Below are positions 10,336 to 20,244 of a stretch of DNA of 64,000 nt, in pieces; positions within the stretch are counted from its first letter, which is position 1; each line of letters starts with the position of its first letter. Both the position numbers and the translations under genes were made by a program. The DNA is from Prorocentrum cordatum (taxonomy: Eukaryota > Sar > Dinophyceae > Prorocentrales > Prorocentraceae), in NCBI GenBank assembly GCA_963575745.1, contig CAUYUJ010007213.1, positions 321,392 through 385,391 on the forward strand, read 5' to 3'. Under the pieces are notes generated by a model. It was given only the letters and a program-made list of their open reading frames with translations. It was not told where the DNA came from and did no database searches.

Positions 10336-11745
10336 CTGGAACCTTCTAGAGGCATTCCAAATGACGTTCACTGACGCCTCAGAATACGTTGCCTTTTTCT
10401 AAATCGCCAATCGGCATGTATTTGGCGAAGCCCCCCGGCGTGTCTTGCGGGGAGTGCGCGCAGGCAGCTATGGGTGGATATCACATACACACATTATCAA
10501 TATAAGTACAGGAATGGACACTGAGCGCTTCGGAATCAGGCCTGATCAGAGGCACAAGGGGAAATAGAATGATTGTTTTATCTACAAGCTGTCAGGGCGC
10601 CTTGCAAATTCGTCAGGGCTGAGGGCGGAGGCTCGCAGGATTATAGGTTAGCCAACGAAAGCACAAGACCACTCCGTGCCAAGAGGCGCACAGGGGTGCA
10701 TCTCAACGTAAACGAGCGCGGATTCGAATGCATCGCAAGGATGTCCCAAGAGAGCTCAAACACGCGCAAGAATGGCCCCAGACACAATTTGTTCGATCAG
10801 ATTTGATATTTTAGGTTGTAGGCTTCCGACATTCCACGCAAGCCCAGTACCGCGCCAAGATAGCCAAGGAAGCAGGGCCCCAAGAGAACCCAAAGAGACG
10901 CCCAAGAGAGGTGAGAACGCCCCAATATGGCCCTGCACCGAACGCTCTGCTTTCCGCTCCAAGAGGTGCCCAGGAGGCCCTAAGAAGGCTTTAAGAGGCC
11001 TAACGAGTCACTCAGGAGCTCTCAAGCTATCCACAGGAGGTCCAAACCACGAGATCGCAACAAACGCCCGAGGGGCTTCTGAGCAACCACCTGGGCGCAG
11101 TGGGCGGATGGACCGCAGGCCACTAGGTATCAAGATCGCGTCTTATCCCCCCCCCGCTGGATCACCAAAGACGACGGGCGCAGGGGGGGCGAGGGATGGA
11201 GAAGATAAGGAAGGGCGGAGAAGGGCATATTAAGAGGCAGACTACGCAGTAAAGGAAGAGGGACGCGAAGTCAGGAGCGGCGCAGAGGGGGGAGTAAATA
11301 GGAAGGGCCAAGGCGAAGAGAGAGTTTGAGGGGGCATATCGAAGGATAGCGGTGAAGGAGGACAAATGGGCGGTATGAGACTGAGGCGGGCAGAGCAGAA
11401 TGCGCGGCAGCGAAAGCCAGCCTTGTCCAGGTGAGCCCCTTCAAGGCCAACTACGCTGTGCTCGCCATAGCGGCCTGCCGGGGCGAGAGGGAACGTGAGG
11501 GAGAGGCGAATGGTTTGCATTTTTCTTCTGCCCCTCCGTCTCCTCATCCTCCTCGTCTTCCATCGTCTCCTCCTATAGTTCCTCCTATGCAGCCCTCCTT
11601 TATTTGCGTCCCCCTGCTATAGTCCCCCTAGTTTGCCCCTGTACCTCCTGCTCCTCATCCTCCTTCTGCTCCTCCTCCTCCCATTTTCTCCTCCTCCTCC
11701 CTATCCTCTATCCTCCTCCTCCCATCTCTTCCTCCTCCTCCTGGC
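10336..11745. other. No recognisable gene
   Basis: Frames on both strands (10573-10806 and 10772-11233 plus, 11242-11547 minus) have no family resemblance. Alternating purine-rich (11160-11400) and pyrimidine-rich (11520-11745) stretches flank the next minisatellite. Confidence 0.45.
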
Positions 11746-11749
11746 TGCG

Positions 11750-11895
11750 CCTCTCTGGCCCTCTCTGGGCCGCCTCTGGGGCCTCTCTGGGCCTCTCTGG
11801 CCTCTTTGGGGCCTCTCTGGGCCTCTCTGGCCCACTCTGGGCCTCTCTGGGGCCTCTCTGGGCCTCTCTGGGGTCTCTCTGGGCACTATCTGGCC
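11750..11895 (+). repeat. Minisatellite, unit GGCCTCTCTG
   Basis: About 14 copies of GGCCTCTCTGG of 9-12 bp. Minus frames through it give a Pro/Arg/Glu repeat; the unit differs from the GATGTCCCTG family. Confidence 0.9.
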
Positions 11896-11919
11896 CTGCA
11901 ACATGTTTCCTCGCGCGTC

Positions 11920-12076
11920 TCCCAAGCACGAATCCAGACGCACTCACGTGCAAGTCCTTCGTGCCGTTCACTGCGCTCTGGGTCCTGTAGGCGCCAGCGA
12001 TGCCGGGGAGCAGTCGTGAAACAAAAGTGCTTGCGGCGTAAAGCGTAGAAGCAACAATGGCCTCAAAAACTAGCAT
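11920..12076 (-). CDS. Hypothetical exon-like block
   Basis: Minus frame starting MLVFEAIVASTLYAASTFVS and continuing through AYRTQSAVNGTKDL before running into the minisatellite. The hydrophobic start could be a signal or membrane segment. The assignment rests on composition only. Confidence 0.25.
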
Positions 12077-12144
12077 GGGCGATGATCGGAGCGCGCTTGC
12101 ATGTTCGTGTTTAGATGCAGGGCATCTAGATCATTTAGCCGCAG

Positions 12145-12576
12145 ATGGAGCCGCTTAAGAAAGCTGCTCGGCTAGATGCAGACTATAATTATCGCATGTC
12201 GCAGCGAGATGATGTAGTGCCGTTGTGGACGGTGCGCATGGGCGTAGGATCTCACCAGTTCGAAGCGGACAGCAACGAGTCCAATCACGCGCCGCAGATG
12301 GCAAGGCCAGAGATCGAGCGCTACGACCTGCGAAGCAACCCCTCCGCGCCAGGCGACGGGTATGTCACCTTTGACCATGCTCAATGGGATGGCCGCTACA
12401 GCCGCAGCGACAGCGACCCCGCTGACGATGGCGCCCACGAGCAGCCAGACGCAGACAGCGACCAGCAGTTTGAGTGCACGCTTCCACTCCTCCTCCTCCT
12501 CCTCCTCCTCCTCGTCCTCCTCCTCCACGCTCCAGCGAAGGGTCACTCTCACTTACCACTCGGTCGGAAGACGTAG
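12145..12576 (+). CDS. Open block of uncertain strand
   Basis: Plus frame MEPLKKAARLDADYNYRMSQ onward is acidic and of normal composition until it meets a TCC tract at 12488. The opposite frame (12172-12552) reads an acidic run followed by a possible membrane helix (LLVAVCVWLLVGAIVSG). Only one can be real; I cannot choose. No family recognised. Confidence 0.25.
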   Translation: MEPLKKAARLDADYNYRMSQRDDVVPLWTVRMGVGSHQFEADSNESNHAPQMARPEIERYDLRSNPSAPGDGYVTFDHAQWDGRYSRSDSDPADDGAHEQPDADSDQQFECTLPLLLLLLLLLVLLLHAPAKGHSHLPLGRKT

Positions 12577-13245
12577 GTAGAAACATGAAGCAGGAAGGCG
12601 CTGAAAGCAGATTGGGCTCCGTCCGCCCAAATTGGGAGGACGGAGAAGGTGAGGCCACTCGATCCTTGAAGTAGGAAGGCGCTTGGTCTACTATCAACGG
12701 CCGATGGGCGCGCGCAGCCGGCGCCGCGGCAGGCGGGCGGGCGCTCGCGAGAGATCAGAAGGCGACCGCGGCAGCCAACCCCGATTTAGGGGACGCCCTA
12801 GCGAGTGACATGGATGCCGCCAAGGAGGCCAGCTCCGAGTCCAGGTTGGCATCATTTTGTTGCGTCTTCTAGTTCTTCCCCACGAATCCGGACTTTTTCC
12901 TAATTCTCCTTCTAGCTCCTCCTTGCTCCTCCCCCACTTGGTTATCTGTCGCCTCCTCCTTCTATCTATTCCCCCAATTTGCCCTACAAGACTGAAGTTA
13001 TGAATATGATAGCTGAGATAAGAGACCCAGGCCTATAAACCACTAGAGATTCCTCATAAGAGCTGGGCCCCTCCCTGCTTGCGAGAAATCAACAAGGCGG
13101 GCGGTCCTGCAAACCGCGATCGTCTGCAGCGCCCTCAGCGCCAGGGGCAAGAGGCCGAGCGCGCCCGGCAGGGCCTCGCCCCTTGGGCCTCGGCCCCTCA
13201 CAGGCGAAGGGGGGGTGGCGGTCGGGGACGTGCACTCCTCTCCTC
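12577..13245. other. No recognisable gene
   Basis: GC-rich with a pyrimidine-rich patch (12895-12970). No supported coding block. Confidence 0.4.
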
Positions 13246-13248
13246 TCT

Positions 13249-13400
13249 CCTCCTCCTCCTCCTCCTCCTCCTCCTCCTCCTCCTCCTCCTCCTCCTCCTC
13301 CTATCCTCCTCCTCCTCCTCCTCCTCCCCCTCCTAGCTCCTCCTAGCTCCTCCTTCCGCTCCTCCTCCTCCTCCTTCTCCCCCTCCTCCTCCCCCTCGCC
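13249..13400 (+). repeat. (TCC)n tract
   Basis: Nearly pure CTC/TCC trinucleotides, interrupted by single-base changes and CTAGC. Long Ser, Leu or Pro frames here are artefacts. Confidence 0.95.
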
Positions 13401-13404
13401 ACCG

Positions 13405-13640
13405 AAGGACACCCAGGGCCATTCAGGGGCCGACATCCAAGGGCCAGAGACAGCCAGGGACCGACATCCAAAGGACCGAAAAGCAGGGCCAGAGACATCC
13501 AGGGACCGACATCCAAGGACCATCAGGGACATCCGAGGATCGGCATCGAGGAGCCATCAGGGCATTCGAGGACGCTGGGCCACTTCCGTGGACATCGAGG
13601 GACACCTGGGGACATCAAAGGACACCAAGAGACATCTATC
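13405..13640 (-). repeat. Degenerate GGGACATCC minisatellite
   Basis: Irregular copies of AGGGACATCC/AGGGACCGACATCC spaced 10-25 bp; an aged relative of the 10-bp arrays. Confidence 0.8.
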
Positions 13641-13679
13641 ACCTGGGGCCCGGGGGCACCAATCGACACCGATAACTTA

Positions 13680-13880
13680 CGAGGGGGGGCAGGCCCTTAG
13701 GCGAGGCCCTTCGGCAGGGCAGGTGAGGTCCTTAGGCAGGGCAGGGGGGGGGAGTATAGGTAGGCAGGCAGGGCAGGGGGGCCTTAGGCCGGGCAGGGCA
13801 GGCAAGGCAGGGCAGGGGACAAGATAACGGCCGATTGACCGTAGGCCCTCAGGCAGGGCAGGGGAGTACAGGGGGGGGCT
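13680..13880 (+). repeat. GGCAGGGCAGG-rich low-complexity repeat
   Basis: Many copies of AGGCAGGGCAGGGG separated by short unique words such as CCCTTAGG. No gene. Confidence 0.8.
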
Positions 13881-14009
13881 AGGACGAGGAGGAGCTAGGA
13901 GGAGCCAGGAGAAGAGAATGATGATGAGGAGGAAAAGGATAAGGAAGAGCAGGTGGAGGATAACGACGAAGAGGATGAGCACAACAGTGATGTCGTGGAG
14001 AAGCTGCGA

Positions 14010-14226
14010 GGTATCTGAAATCTGCTCTGCGCCGAACCTCATCAGGAATCAAAATCGAGGATGGGGAGTGGGGCGCGCGGGATGCTGACAGCAAGGACGA
14101 GGCCAGGTTCAATGAGTGGTAGAAGGGGTTGCTGTTTCCAGCGAGCGCGGCCCCATCGAGCGCACCAGTGCCCTTGAAACGGGCGAGATTCGAGGGCTGC
14201 ATCTTGCAGACCTGGGGTCGTAGCAC
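14010..14226 (-). CDS. Hypothetical exon-like block
   Basis: Minus frame MLRPQVCKMQPSNLARFKG and on through DEVRRRADFRYLAASPR has ordinary composition before it reaches a pyrimidine-rich tract. It lies downstream of, and on the same strand as, the blocks at 15-20 kb. No family recognised. Confidence 0.25.
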
Positions 14227-14339
14227 GTCGAGACCCCAGGTCGCTCCCTCAAATATTAAACCCCTACAGCTACTGAAGTAGCTCTTCGCGAGCGGACCGC
14301 TGACTGATAGCAGCGCGACCGCCTGCGTCTGCAGGCATC

Positions 14340-14890
14340 GAGTGCGAAGGGAGAGGACTCTTCCTATAGCTCCTCATCCTCGTCCTCCTTTCCCTCCTTC
14401 CTCCGTCCTCTTGTTCCTCATCGGCGCCATCCTGCTGCTGCTTCGCTGCTTCTCCTCCTCATCCTCCTCCTCATCCTCCTCCTGTCAGCCCGCGCCTCGT
14501 GACATCTGCCGCGCCAGATCTTGCGTTGCTCCTTCTCCTCCCCCTCCTCCTACTTCTCCTCCTTATTTGCTCCTCTCCAATATTGCCTGCCTTCTATGGG
14601 CTCCCCTTCTCCCAGCTCTCAGGCGTATACCCTCTCTCTCAAGGACTTCGCCCCGCCCCGCCTTTGGCGGCCAGTCAGGGCGGCGAAGCCATCGAGAGAT
14701 GAGATCGGGGCCCAGAGCATAGAGGACGAGAAGCCATGGACACCGGCCAGGGCACGCAAGGAGAAAGAGGAGGAAGAGGAGGAGGAAGAGCAGGAGGAGG
14801 AGGAGCAGGAGGAGGAGGAGGAGAAGGAGGAGGAGCTAGGAGGAGCGGAGGAGGCGGCGGAGCTAGAAGGGTGATCATCATATGTGAACA
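14340..14890. repeat. TCC tracts followed by a GGA tract
   Basis: Pyrimidine-rich TCC blocks at 14365-14580 and a purine-rich GGA/GAG tract at 14760-14850. Between them (14600-14750) is about 150 bp of mixed sequence. Confidence 0.85.
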
Positions 14891-14987
14891 TGGAAGTTAA
14901 GGGAGTGGTAAATGAGGTGGAGGGGGCGAAGGTGGAGGTGGGGCAGGCGGAGGCGAAGGAGGAGAAGCAGGAGACAGCGCTGTCCTA

Positions 14988-15557
14988 TCAGTCCTCGATG
15001 ATGATGTCCCAAGAGACCGTGTCCTTGCGCTCCTCCTGGTCACCCGGGTCGCCAGGGATTGTCTCCTCGTCCTCGCTGCCGTCGTTGCCGTTGCCCGCAA
15101 GCTCGCCCTCGCTGCCGTCGTTGCCCTTGCCCGCAAGCTCGCCCTCGCTGCCCGTGTTGCCCTTCGGCCCTTCCTTGTCGTCTTCCTCTGCTGGCCCATC
15201 TTGTGGCGGCTCATCTTGTGGTCCTGCCCCGCGGCTGTCACCTGCTGGCTCATCTGTTGGGCCTTCTGCCCCGCAGCTGTCACCTGCTGGCTCTGGATTG
15301 TCCATGGTCCACGTGCCAGGTGTGCGTGGGTCGCCACTGCTGCTGCCTGTGCTCTTGTTGTGCTTCTTGGAAGCGTCCTCCGAGCTGTCCTTCCAATCGT
15401 CCAGGCCTTCGAGGTCCTGCTTCTTCACGTCATCCTTAGTCTCGTCGTAGACGCCAGCTTCCTTCATGATCTCCACGAGCTTGGTGTTGCCCGCGTGCTG
15501 TATCACTGCTTCGAGCGCGCCGTCGGCTGGCAGGACTTTGCTCGAGGACAGGATCGA
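14988..15557 (-). CDS. Acidic low-complexity protein, exon block
   Basis: Open minus frame with WSILSSSKVLPADGALEAVI then IQHAGNTKLVEIMKEAGVYD, then a strongly acidic Gly/Asp/Glu/Ser-rich tail with the repeat GSEGELAGKGND (three variants), ending in a stop at 14988. The upstream limit is uncertain. It follows the Lys/Ala-rich block 15609-16523 in another frame, so the two may be exons of one gene or separated by a frameshift. The N-terminal part looks like a small folded domain; the tail is probably disordered. No family recognised. Confidence 0.5.
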   Translation of the reverse strand, partial: SILSSSKVLPADGALEAVIQHAGNTKLVEIMKEAGVYDETKDDVKKQDLEGLDDWKDSSEDASKKHNKSTGSSSGDPRTPGTWTMDNPEPAGDSCGAEGPTDEPAGDSRGAGPQDEPPQDGPAEEDDKEGPKGNTGSEGELAGKGNDGSEGELAGNGNDGSEDEETIPGDPGDQEERKDTVSWDIIIED

Positions 15558-15608
15558 CCACTTCTGCCCGGTGTTGTTCCTCCATGGATCGAGGATCCAT
15601 CATTTCGC

Positions 15609-16523
15609 TCAGCGTTCCTGCGTGGCCCGACGCTCTGCTCGAGAGCGCGTCGGTCCGCAGAAACGCTGGTCGAATACGATGGGTCCAGCAGTCCTCACGA
15701 ACACTTCCCAGCCGTAGTTCAGCTTCGGGCGGGGCGAGACGCCTACCTTCCAGACCAAGCCGTTAATGTCCTCCAGCGTCCTGCACTTCTCCCTGGCCTC
15801 CGCGCACCTTGCGTGGCACTCCTGCAGCGGCGTTTGCTCGGCCTCATTCACTTTCTGGCTCTGCGTGTCGGCATGGCCCTTCTCAGTGCTCGTCTTGTCG
15901 TGCTGCAACTTCAGCTTCTTGCTGGGCGGCGTCGCCAGGGCTTCGCCGTCCATCGGCTCTTCAGGCATCGCACCCCCATCCTCCGCAGGGCCTTCGGCGT
16001 CGGCTTTGCTCTTCTTGCCCTGGTCCTTCGGCTTGGCAGCTGGCTTGGCCTTGCTTTTAGCTTTGCCTTTGCCTTTGCCCTTTGGCTTGCTTGCGCTGCT
16101 TGCGCTGGTCTCGCCACCAGGGGCCTCGCCGTCAGCAGGTTCCTCGTCGCCCAGTGGCCCATCGCCAGGAAGCTCGTCGCCAGGTGCAGTAGATGCAACC
16201 GTCGTCTTGCCTTTCATCGATTTCTTTGGCTGCTTGCCCGCTGAGGCTCCGTTGTCCTCGCCCTCGCTGGGGCCCGCCGCCTTCTTTGCCTTCTTATGCG
16301 GCGCCTCGCTCTCGCAGGGCCTCTCACACTTGCGCTCGCCCTCGCCCTTGCCCGCCGCCTCGGCGCTGGCGTCGCCCTTGCCTGTGCCCTTACTCCCGGC
16401 AGCCTTGGCCTTGCTCGCCTCGGCCCGCTTGGCCTTGGCGTCCGCAATGTCCTTCTTAGTGGCGGCGGCCTTGGCCTCGGCCTCTGAGGGGGCGGGGTGG
16501 GATCGAGAGAAAACAACAAACAT
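15609..16523 (-). CDS. Lys/Ala-rich low-complexity protein, exon block
   Basis: A 304-codon minus frame. The first ~180 residues are Lys/Ala/Glu/Gly-rich with KGKGKGKAKSKAKPAAKPK and PSKKLKL runs resembling nuclear-localisation or nucleic-acid-binding tails. The last ~90 residues look more folded, with a Cys-containing helix (ECHARCAEAREKCRTLEDI) followed by GLVWKVGVSPRPKLNYGWEV. Its end coincides with a palindrome. Dinoflagellates have many such basic nuclear proteins, but no named family could be assigned. Likely part of a larger minus-strand gene with the blocks at 17.3-19.9 kb. Confidence 0.5.
   Translation of the reverse strand: MFVVFSRSHPAPSEAEAKAAATKKDIADAKAKRAEASKAKAAGSKGTGKGDASAEAAGKGEGERKCERPCESEAPHKKAKKAAGPSEGEDNGASAGKQPKKSMKGKTTVASTAPGDELPGDGPLGDEEPADGEAPGGETSASSASKPKGKGKGKAKSKAKPAAKPKDQGKKSKADAEGPAEDGGAMPEEPMDGEALATPPSKKLKLQHDKTSTEKGHADTQSQKVNEAEQTPLQECHARCAEAREKCRTLEDINGLVWKVGVSPRPKLNYGWEVFVRTAGPIVFDQRFCGPTRSRAERRATQER
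15610..15668. repeat. 59-bp imperfect palindrome between two exon blocks
   Basis: The arms CAGCGTTCCTGCGTGG.. and its complement from 15668 pair over about 27 bp around CTCGAG with a few mismatches. It overlaps the end of the Lys/Ala-rich frame, and 20 bp away is a smaller hairpin (ATGGATC..GATCCAT). Confidence 0.7.
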
Positions 16524-16549
16524 GAGAGAGAAAGGGGTCTTCGGAAGCC

Positions 16550-16835
16550 CAGAACCCCCTAGGTCTACCTCTAGGGCCTACAGGCCTACCTGTAGGCTTA
16601 CCGGCCTACCCTTAGGCTTACATCCCTGGGCCTACCCTTGCGGCCTCACCTTTAGGGCCTACCCCAAGGACCCCTAGGCTTACCCCTAGGGCCTCTAGGA
16701 CCCCTACCCCAAGGACCTCTAGGACCCCTACCCAAAGAACGTCTAGGGCCTACCCCAAGGACCTCCTGGGCCTACACTAGGCCCATATACCCCTAGGCCC
16801 TACCCAATAGGCCTACCCTAGGCCTATCGCTTGAA
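16550..16835 (+). repeat. Short tandem repeat, CCTAGGCCTACC type
   Basis: About 16-20 degenerate copies of ACCCCTAGGGCCTACCCCAAGG, 15-25 bp apart. No gene. Confidence 0.85.
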
Positions 16836-16894
16836 AGAACACCAAGGGTGGCGGAGGAGCTCGTGAAAGCGCACAGCAGGGCGCGTGCGCGTGT

Positions 16895-16970
16895 GCGCGT
16901 GTGTGTGCGCGGGGGGGGGGGGGGGGGCAAAGACCAATTGGGGGGAGCAGGCAGAGAGAGAGAGAGAGAG

Positions 16971-17037
<67 letters not shown>

Positions 17038-17105
17038 TGAATCAATAATAAGTGGATTGGGAGCGAGGGAGAGAGTGAGAGAGAGAGAGAGAAAGAATGC
17101 GAAAA
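16895..17105 (+). repeat. (GT)n, poly-G and (GA)n microsatellites
   Basis: A GTGTGCGC run at 16885-16912, about 16 G at 16911-16927, then (GA)n at 16952-17030 and 17070-17093. Confidence 0.95.
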
Positions 17106-17129
17106 GAGAAGCAGAGGTGTAGGGGATAT

Positions 17130-17275
17130 ATTGAGGGCTCAGGGCCTCTACGGCCTTAGGACGGCTCCAAAACCTCAGGACGGCTCCGAGGCTCCACAGG
17201 CCTCCAAGGCCTCAGCTATGGAGAACGCCTCCAAGGCCTCACGACGGCTCCAAGACTAGGCACCCAAGACGGCCC
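17130..17275 (+). repeat. GGCCTCCAAGGCCTCA-type repeat
   Basis: Repeated GGACGGCTCCAAG and CTCCAAGGCCTCA words, 6-7 degenerate copies. Confidence 0.75.
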
Positions 17276-17280
17276 GCCCC

Positions 17281-18020
17281 TCAAGACAGCCCCATGGGTG
17301 GTCCGACTGTGCTCCCCTGCTCCCCTGCGAACCCATATATTGGACAACCCTCAACTCGCGCCTTCCTCCTCTGCGGGGACTTCACGCTGTTGAACGGCAC
17401 CAGCCCTAAGTACGTGTCCCCGTCTGGCCAGCAGAAGATGGCGTGCTGATCGTTGGCTGCCTTGATCGCGTACTGCGCTTCCTCGTTGTCTGCCCTGCGT
17501 AGCGCCCACGTGTCCTCGAAGATTAGCTTGAACGCTGCCTGCTCTGGGTTAACCTCTGCGAGGATGTCAACCACCGCATCGTCGCTGGAGTCCTCGTCTT
17601 CGTCGCTATCACCTGACTCCTGCGGCGGCTGCTCAGCATCGTTGCCAGATCTGCTCCTGTCTGGAATGGGCAGCGCCGTAGGATGCACTTTGGCCTTCGC
17701 CTTCGCCTTCGGCGCTGCGCTCACGATAGCGCCTTCGCGCGAACGGGCCCCAGTCACCTTCGCAGATCGAGGCGCTTCGGCGAGGCTGCGAAAGTTCAGA
17801 GATTGCGGATCGCAGACGACTGTCTCTGAGTCGCCTGTGCTCCACAATTTCTGAAGTTTCGCAGCCTCGCCGAATGGCGATTCTGCCGAGGGTTGCTGGA
17901 AGCGCTCGCGCAGCCTGACTGCTGCACCGCGTCGCTTATATCCGAGAGCGAATCGTCGCTCGAATCCCACCTGCTGAACATGCCGCGCATGCTCGCCAGG
18001 GAGTCGTCTGGCACCTCTAT
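17281..18020 (-). CDS. Acidic-domain protein, exon block
   Basis: Two overlapping minus frames cover this block. The right edge reads VPDDSLASMRGMFSRWDSSD and DSLSDISDAVQQ (about 18020-17900); the main frame (17970-17281) continues through a Lys/Ala run, an acidic stretch (GDSDEDEDSSDDAVVDILAE) and a compact C-terminal region (AAFKLIFEDTWALRRADNEE, IFCWPDGDTYLGLVPFNS), ending in a stop at 17281. The change of frame lies close to a 109-bp palindrome at 17771-17879, so an indel associated with the palindrome is possible. No family recognised. Confidence 0.5.
17771..17879. repeat. Exonic palindrome, 51-bp arms, 7-bp loop
   Basis: Arms 17771-17821 and 17829-17879 pair at about 42 of 51 positions, including an uninterrupted block with TTCGGCGAGGCTGCGAAA. 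The loop is GTCTCTG. It lies inside an open minus frame. Confidence 0.85.
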
Positions 18021-18049
18021 CGGATGAGGAGAACAGAGAGGACGACGGA

Positions 18050-18175
18050 GGGAGGAGGATATGAGGAGGGGGAGGAGGCGGAGGAAGAGGAGGAGGAGGA
18101 GGAGGAGGAGGAGGAGGAGGAGGAGGAGCTAGGAGGAGGAGGAGGAGGAGGAGGAGCAGGAGAGGGGGGCGGAGG
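18050..18175 (+). repeat. (GGA)n tract
   Basis: Nearly pure AGG/GAG trinucleotides with one AGCTAGG interruption. Confidence 0.95.
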
Positions 18176-18369
18176 TTCAGCAGACTGGAGGATCAGGATC
18201 GGGGGGGAGAGGAGGACGAGAGGAGAGCGAGGAGGAGAAAGAAGAGGATGAGTCCTCGGGAAGACGAAATCGAGTCCCTCGGGAGATCGAACCCCTCGAA
18301 ATCGAGCCCCATGAGGGCAGGAGCCCCTCGGGGCTCCTCGGGATCAGGAGGATGAGGAGGAAGCAGTGG

Positions 18370-18480
18370 AGAAAGAGAGTAGTATAGTGCGATCGCCTGT
18401 GTTGGCAGCATCTCTTTGCTGTAGGGCATCTTCATTCTCTCCCGGAGCTGCGGCGGGATCTTGTAGCCGTGCCTTCCCGC
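18370..18480 (-). CDS. Short exon-like block
   Basis: Minus frame reads RHGYKIPPQLRERMKMPYSK followed by EMLPTQAIALYYS, non-repetitive and flanked on both sides by purine/pyrimidine tracts. Probably an internal exon of the same minus-strand gene. No family recognised. Confidence 0.35.
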
Positions 18481-18839
18481 AGAGGAGGAAGCGAGGCAGG
18501 GCGAGGAAGAGCTAACCAGAGGGGGGGGGGGGCAAGAGATGCAAGCGCGAACGTAGGAAGAGGAGGTAGTAACGTAGCCAAGATGAAGGGGGTCGTGACG
18601 TTGAGGAGCAGGAGGAGCAGAAGGAGCAGGAGGGGGGGCATTTCAAACTAGAAGCTATATGGGGTAATGACGCGGAGGAGCAGGAGGAGCGCGCAGGATG
18701 ACCTAGCAGGAGCGGTGGATGAGGTCCGCGAAGGAGCTAAGAGCAAGAGAGAAGAGCAGGAGGTCAAAGGATAGATACGAATAGAGGGGAGCTGAGGAGG
18801 TGGAGTAAGAACATAAGGATGAGAAGTAAGAGGAACAGG

Positions 18840-19078
18840 AGGGACCGAGGAGTTAGGAGGAGGAGGAGGAGGAGGAGCTAGGATGAGGATGAGGATGAGG
18901 AGGAGGAGCAGGAGGAGGGGAGAAGCTACGAGGAGCAGGAGGAGTAGGAGGAGGATAGGAAGAGGAGGATCAGGAGGAGGAGGAGGAGGGAGAGGAGCGG
19001 AGGAGGAGGAGCGGAGCGGAGGAGGAGGAGCTAGTAAGAGGAGGAGGAGGAGGAGGAGGAGGAGGAGAAGGAGGTAAG
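18840..19078 (+). repeat. (GGA)n / GGAGCA tract
   Basis: Purine-rich trinucleotide tract with GAT and GCA interruptions; weaker GGAGC-rich sequence extends left to 18600. Confidence 0.9.
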
Positions 19079-19084
19079 AGGCGG

Positions 19085-19240
19085 CCTTGAGATCCTCCTC
19101 CAGCCAGCCAGCAGCGTCTCCGTTTTCTGGGCCTCCGCGCATATCTTGCTGAGGCCGGCAGTCGGGATGATCTGGACACGGCCCCCCTCCCTGCTCCTCT
19201 CCCCCCTCAGCTTGCTCTAGCTCCTCCTGCTCCTGCAACT
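19085..19240 (-). CDS. Short exon-like block
   Basis: Minus frame with GGGPCPDHPDCRPQQDMRGG and ENGDAAGWLEEDLKAASY, preceded by a Gln/Glu-rich start. Flanked by trinucleotide tracts. No family recognised. Confidence 0.35.
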
Positions 19241-19289
19241 CCTGTTCCTGCTGCTCCTGTTCGCTGCTGCTGCTGCTGCTGACGATCCT

Positions 19290-19690
19290 ACTTCTCCATG
19301 TCCTTTCTAGTCCTAGATCCTCTTCCTGCTCATCCTGACCTTCCTCTAGCTGTTGCTGCTGCTGCTGCTGCTCCTCCCCCTTCTCCTCCTCCTAGCTGCT
19401 ATCTCCTAGCTCGTCCTGCTCTTCCTCCTCCTCATTCTCCCCCTGTTCTCCCTCCCCCTCCTCCTCCTCCACTACTCGTCCTCCTCCTAGCTCCTCCTCA
19501 GCCTCCTCCTCCTGCTCCTCCTATACTCCTCCTCCTCCTCCGCCTCCCCCTCGCTCTCCCTCTCCTTATGCTTCTCCCCCTCCCGCAGCCTCCCTTTCCT
19601 CCTACTCCTCCGATCCTCCTAATATCCTCCTCCTTCCCTTCTCCTCCTTGTCCTCCTCCTGCTCGTCCTTGTCCTCCTCCTGCTCGTCCT
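19290..19690 (+). repeat. (TGC)n and (TCC)n tracts
   Basis: CTGCTG runs at 19250-19285 and 19350-19372, then TCC/CTC to about 19690. On minus, the right end encodes EEDKDEQ repeats continuous with the next exon block. Confidence 0.9.
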
Positions 19691-19940
19691 TGTCCTCCTC
19701 CCCGCCCCCGCGCGCCTTCTGCACGCCTGCCTCCAAATCGTCCCTCTCGAACTTGAGCGCGCCCTCGCTGGCCTGGCTGAGGTGCTTGATTGTGAGCCAC
19801 CAGTTCGTGTCGTTGATGTACGCGGCAAGCCCACGCGTGCGCTTGGAACCCTTTGAGGGGTTCCAAGCGCACAGCGTGAAGTCGTCTCCCACCTGGGAGG
19901 CGTAGGAAACCACTTGGAGGGAACAACCACACCCCCACAA
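19602..19940 (-). CDS. Hypothetical protein, exon block with acidic tail
   Basis: Minus frame with VVSYASQVGDDFTLCAWNPS, LAAYINDTNWWLTIKHLSQA and SEGALKFERDDLEAGVQKAR, then an Asp/Glu/Lys repeat (DEQEEDK). Ordinary composition in the first ~75 residues supports a real exon. Two perfect or near-perfect hairpins lie in or at the edge of it. Possibly the 5' part of the gene whose other blocks run to 14.98 kb. No family recognised. Confidence 0.45.
   Translation of the reverse strand: MWGCGCSLQVVSYASQVGDDFTLCAWNPSKGSKRTRGLAAYINDTNWWLTIKHLSQASEGALKFERDDLEAGVQKARGGGEEDKDEQEEDKDEQEEDKEEKGRRRILGGSEE
19837..19872. repeat. Exonic hairpin, perfect 15-bp stem
   Basis: GTGCGCTTGGAACCC (19837-19851), loop TTTGAG, then its exact complement to 19872. 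Inside the exon block 19602-19940. Confidence 0.9.
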
Positions 19941-19969
19941 CTAATGGGTGTTGTTGTTCCCTCGAGGTG
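19911..19969. repeat. Hairpin, 24-bp arms
   Basis: Arms 19911-19934 and 19946-19969 pair at 21 of 24 positions (GGGAACAACCACACCC and its partner). It begins 38 bp after the previous hairpin, at the 5' edge of the same exon block. A T9-G10 run follows at about 20000-20020. Confidence 0.85.
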
Positions 19970-20244
19970 TTTTTTTGTTTACAAAAACAGGTGCACATGT
20001 TTTTTTTTTGAGGGGGGGGGGGAGCTAGGGGCGCAGGGGGATTTATTATTAAGGGGCCCAGGGTACCTTGAGGACGCTGAGCGCGTGCGAGACGCACTCA
20101 GCGAGCGTCGTGGCTCGCTGGCGCAGCTGTGCGCGGCGCCGCGCTTGCGCAGCTGTGCGCGGAGCAGCTCGAGCCCCTCTCGCCCCCCGCCCAGGGGAGG
20201 GCGAGAAGGGTAAGACGGCGACGAGAATGACGAGAAAAGAAGGA

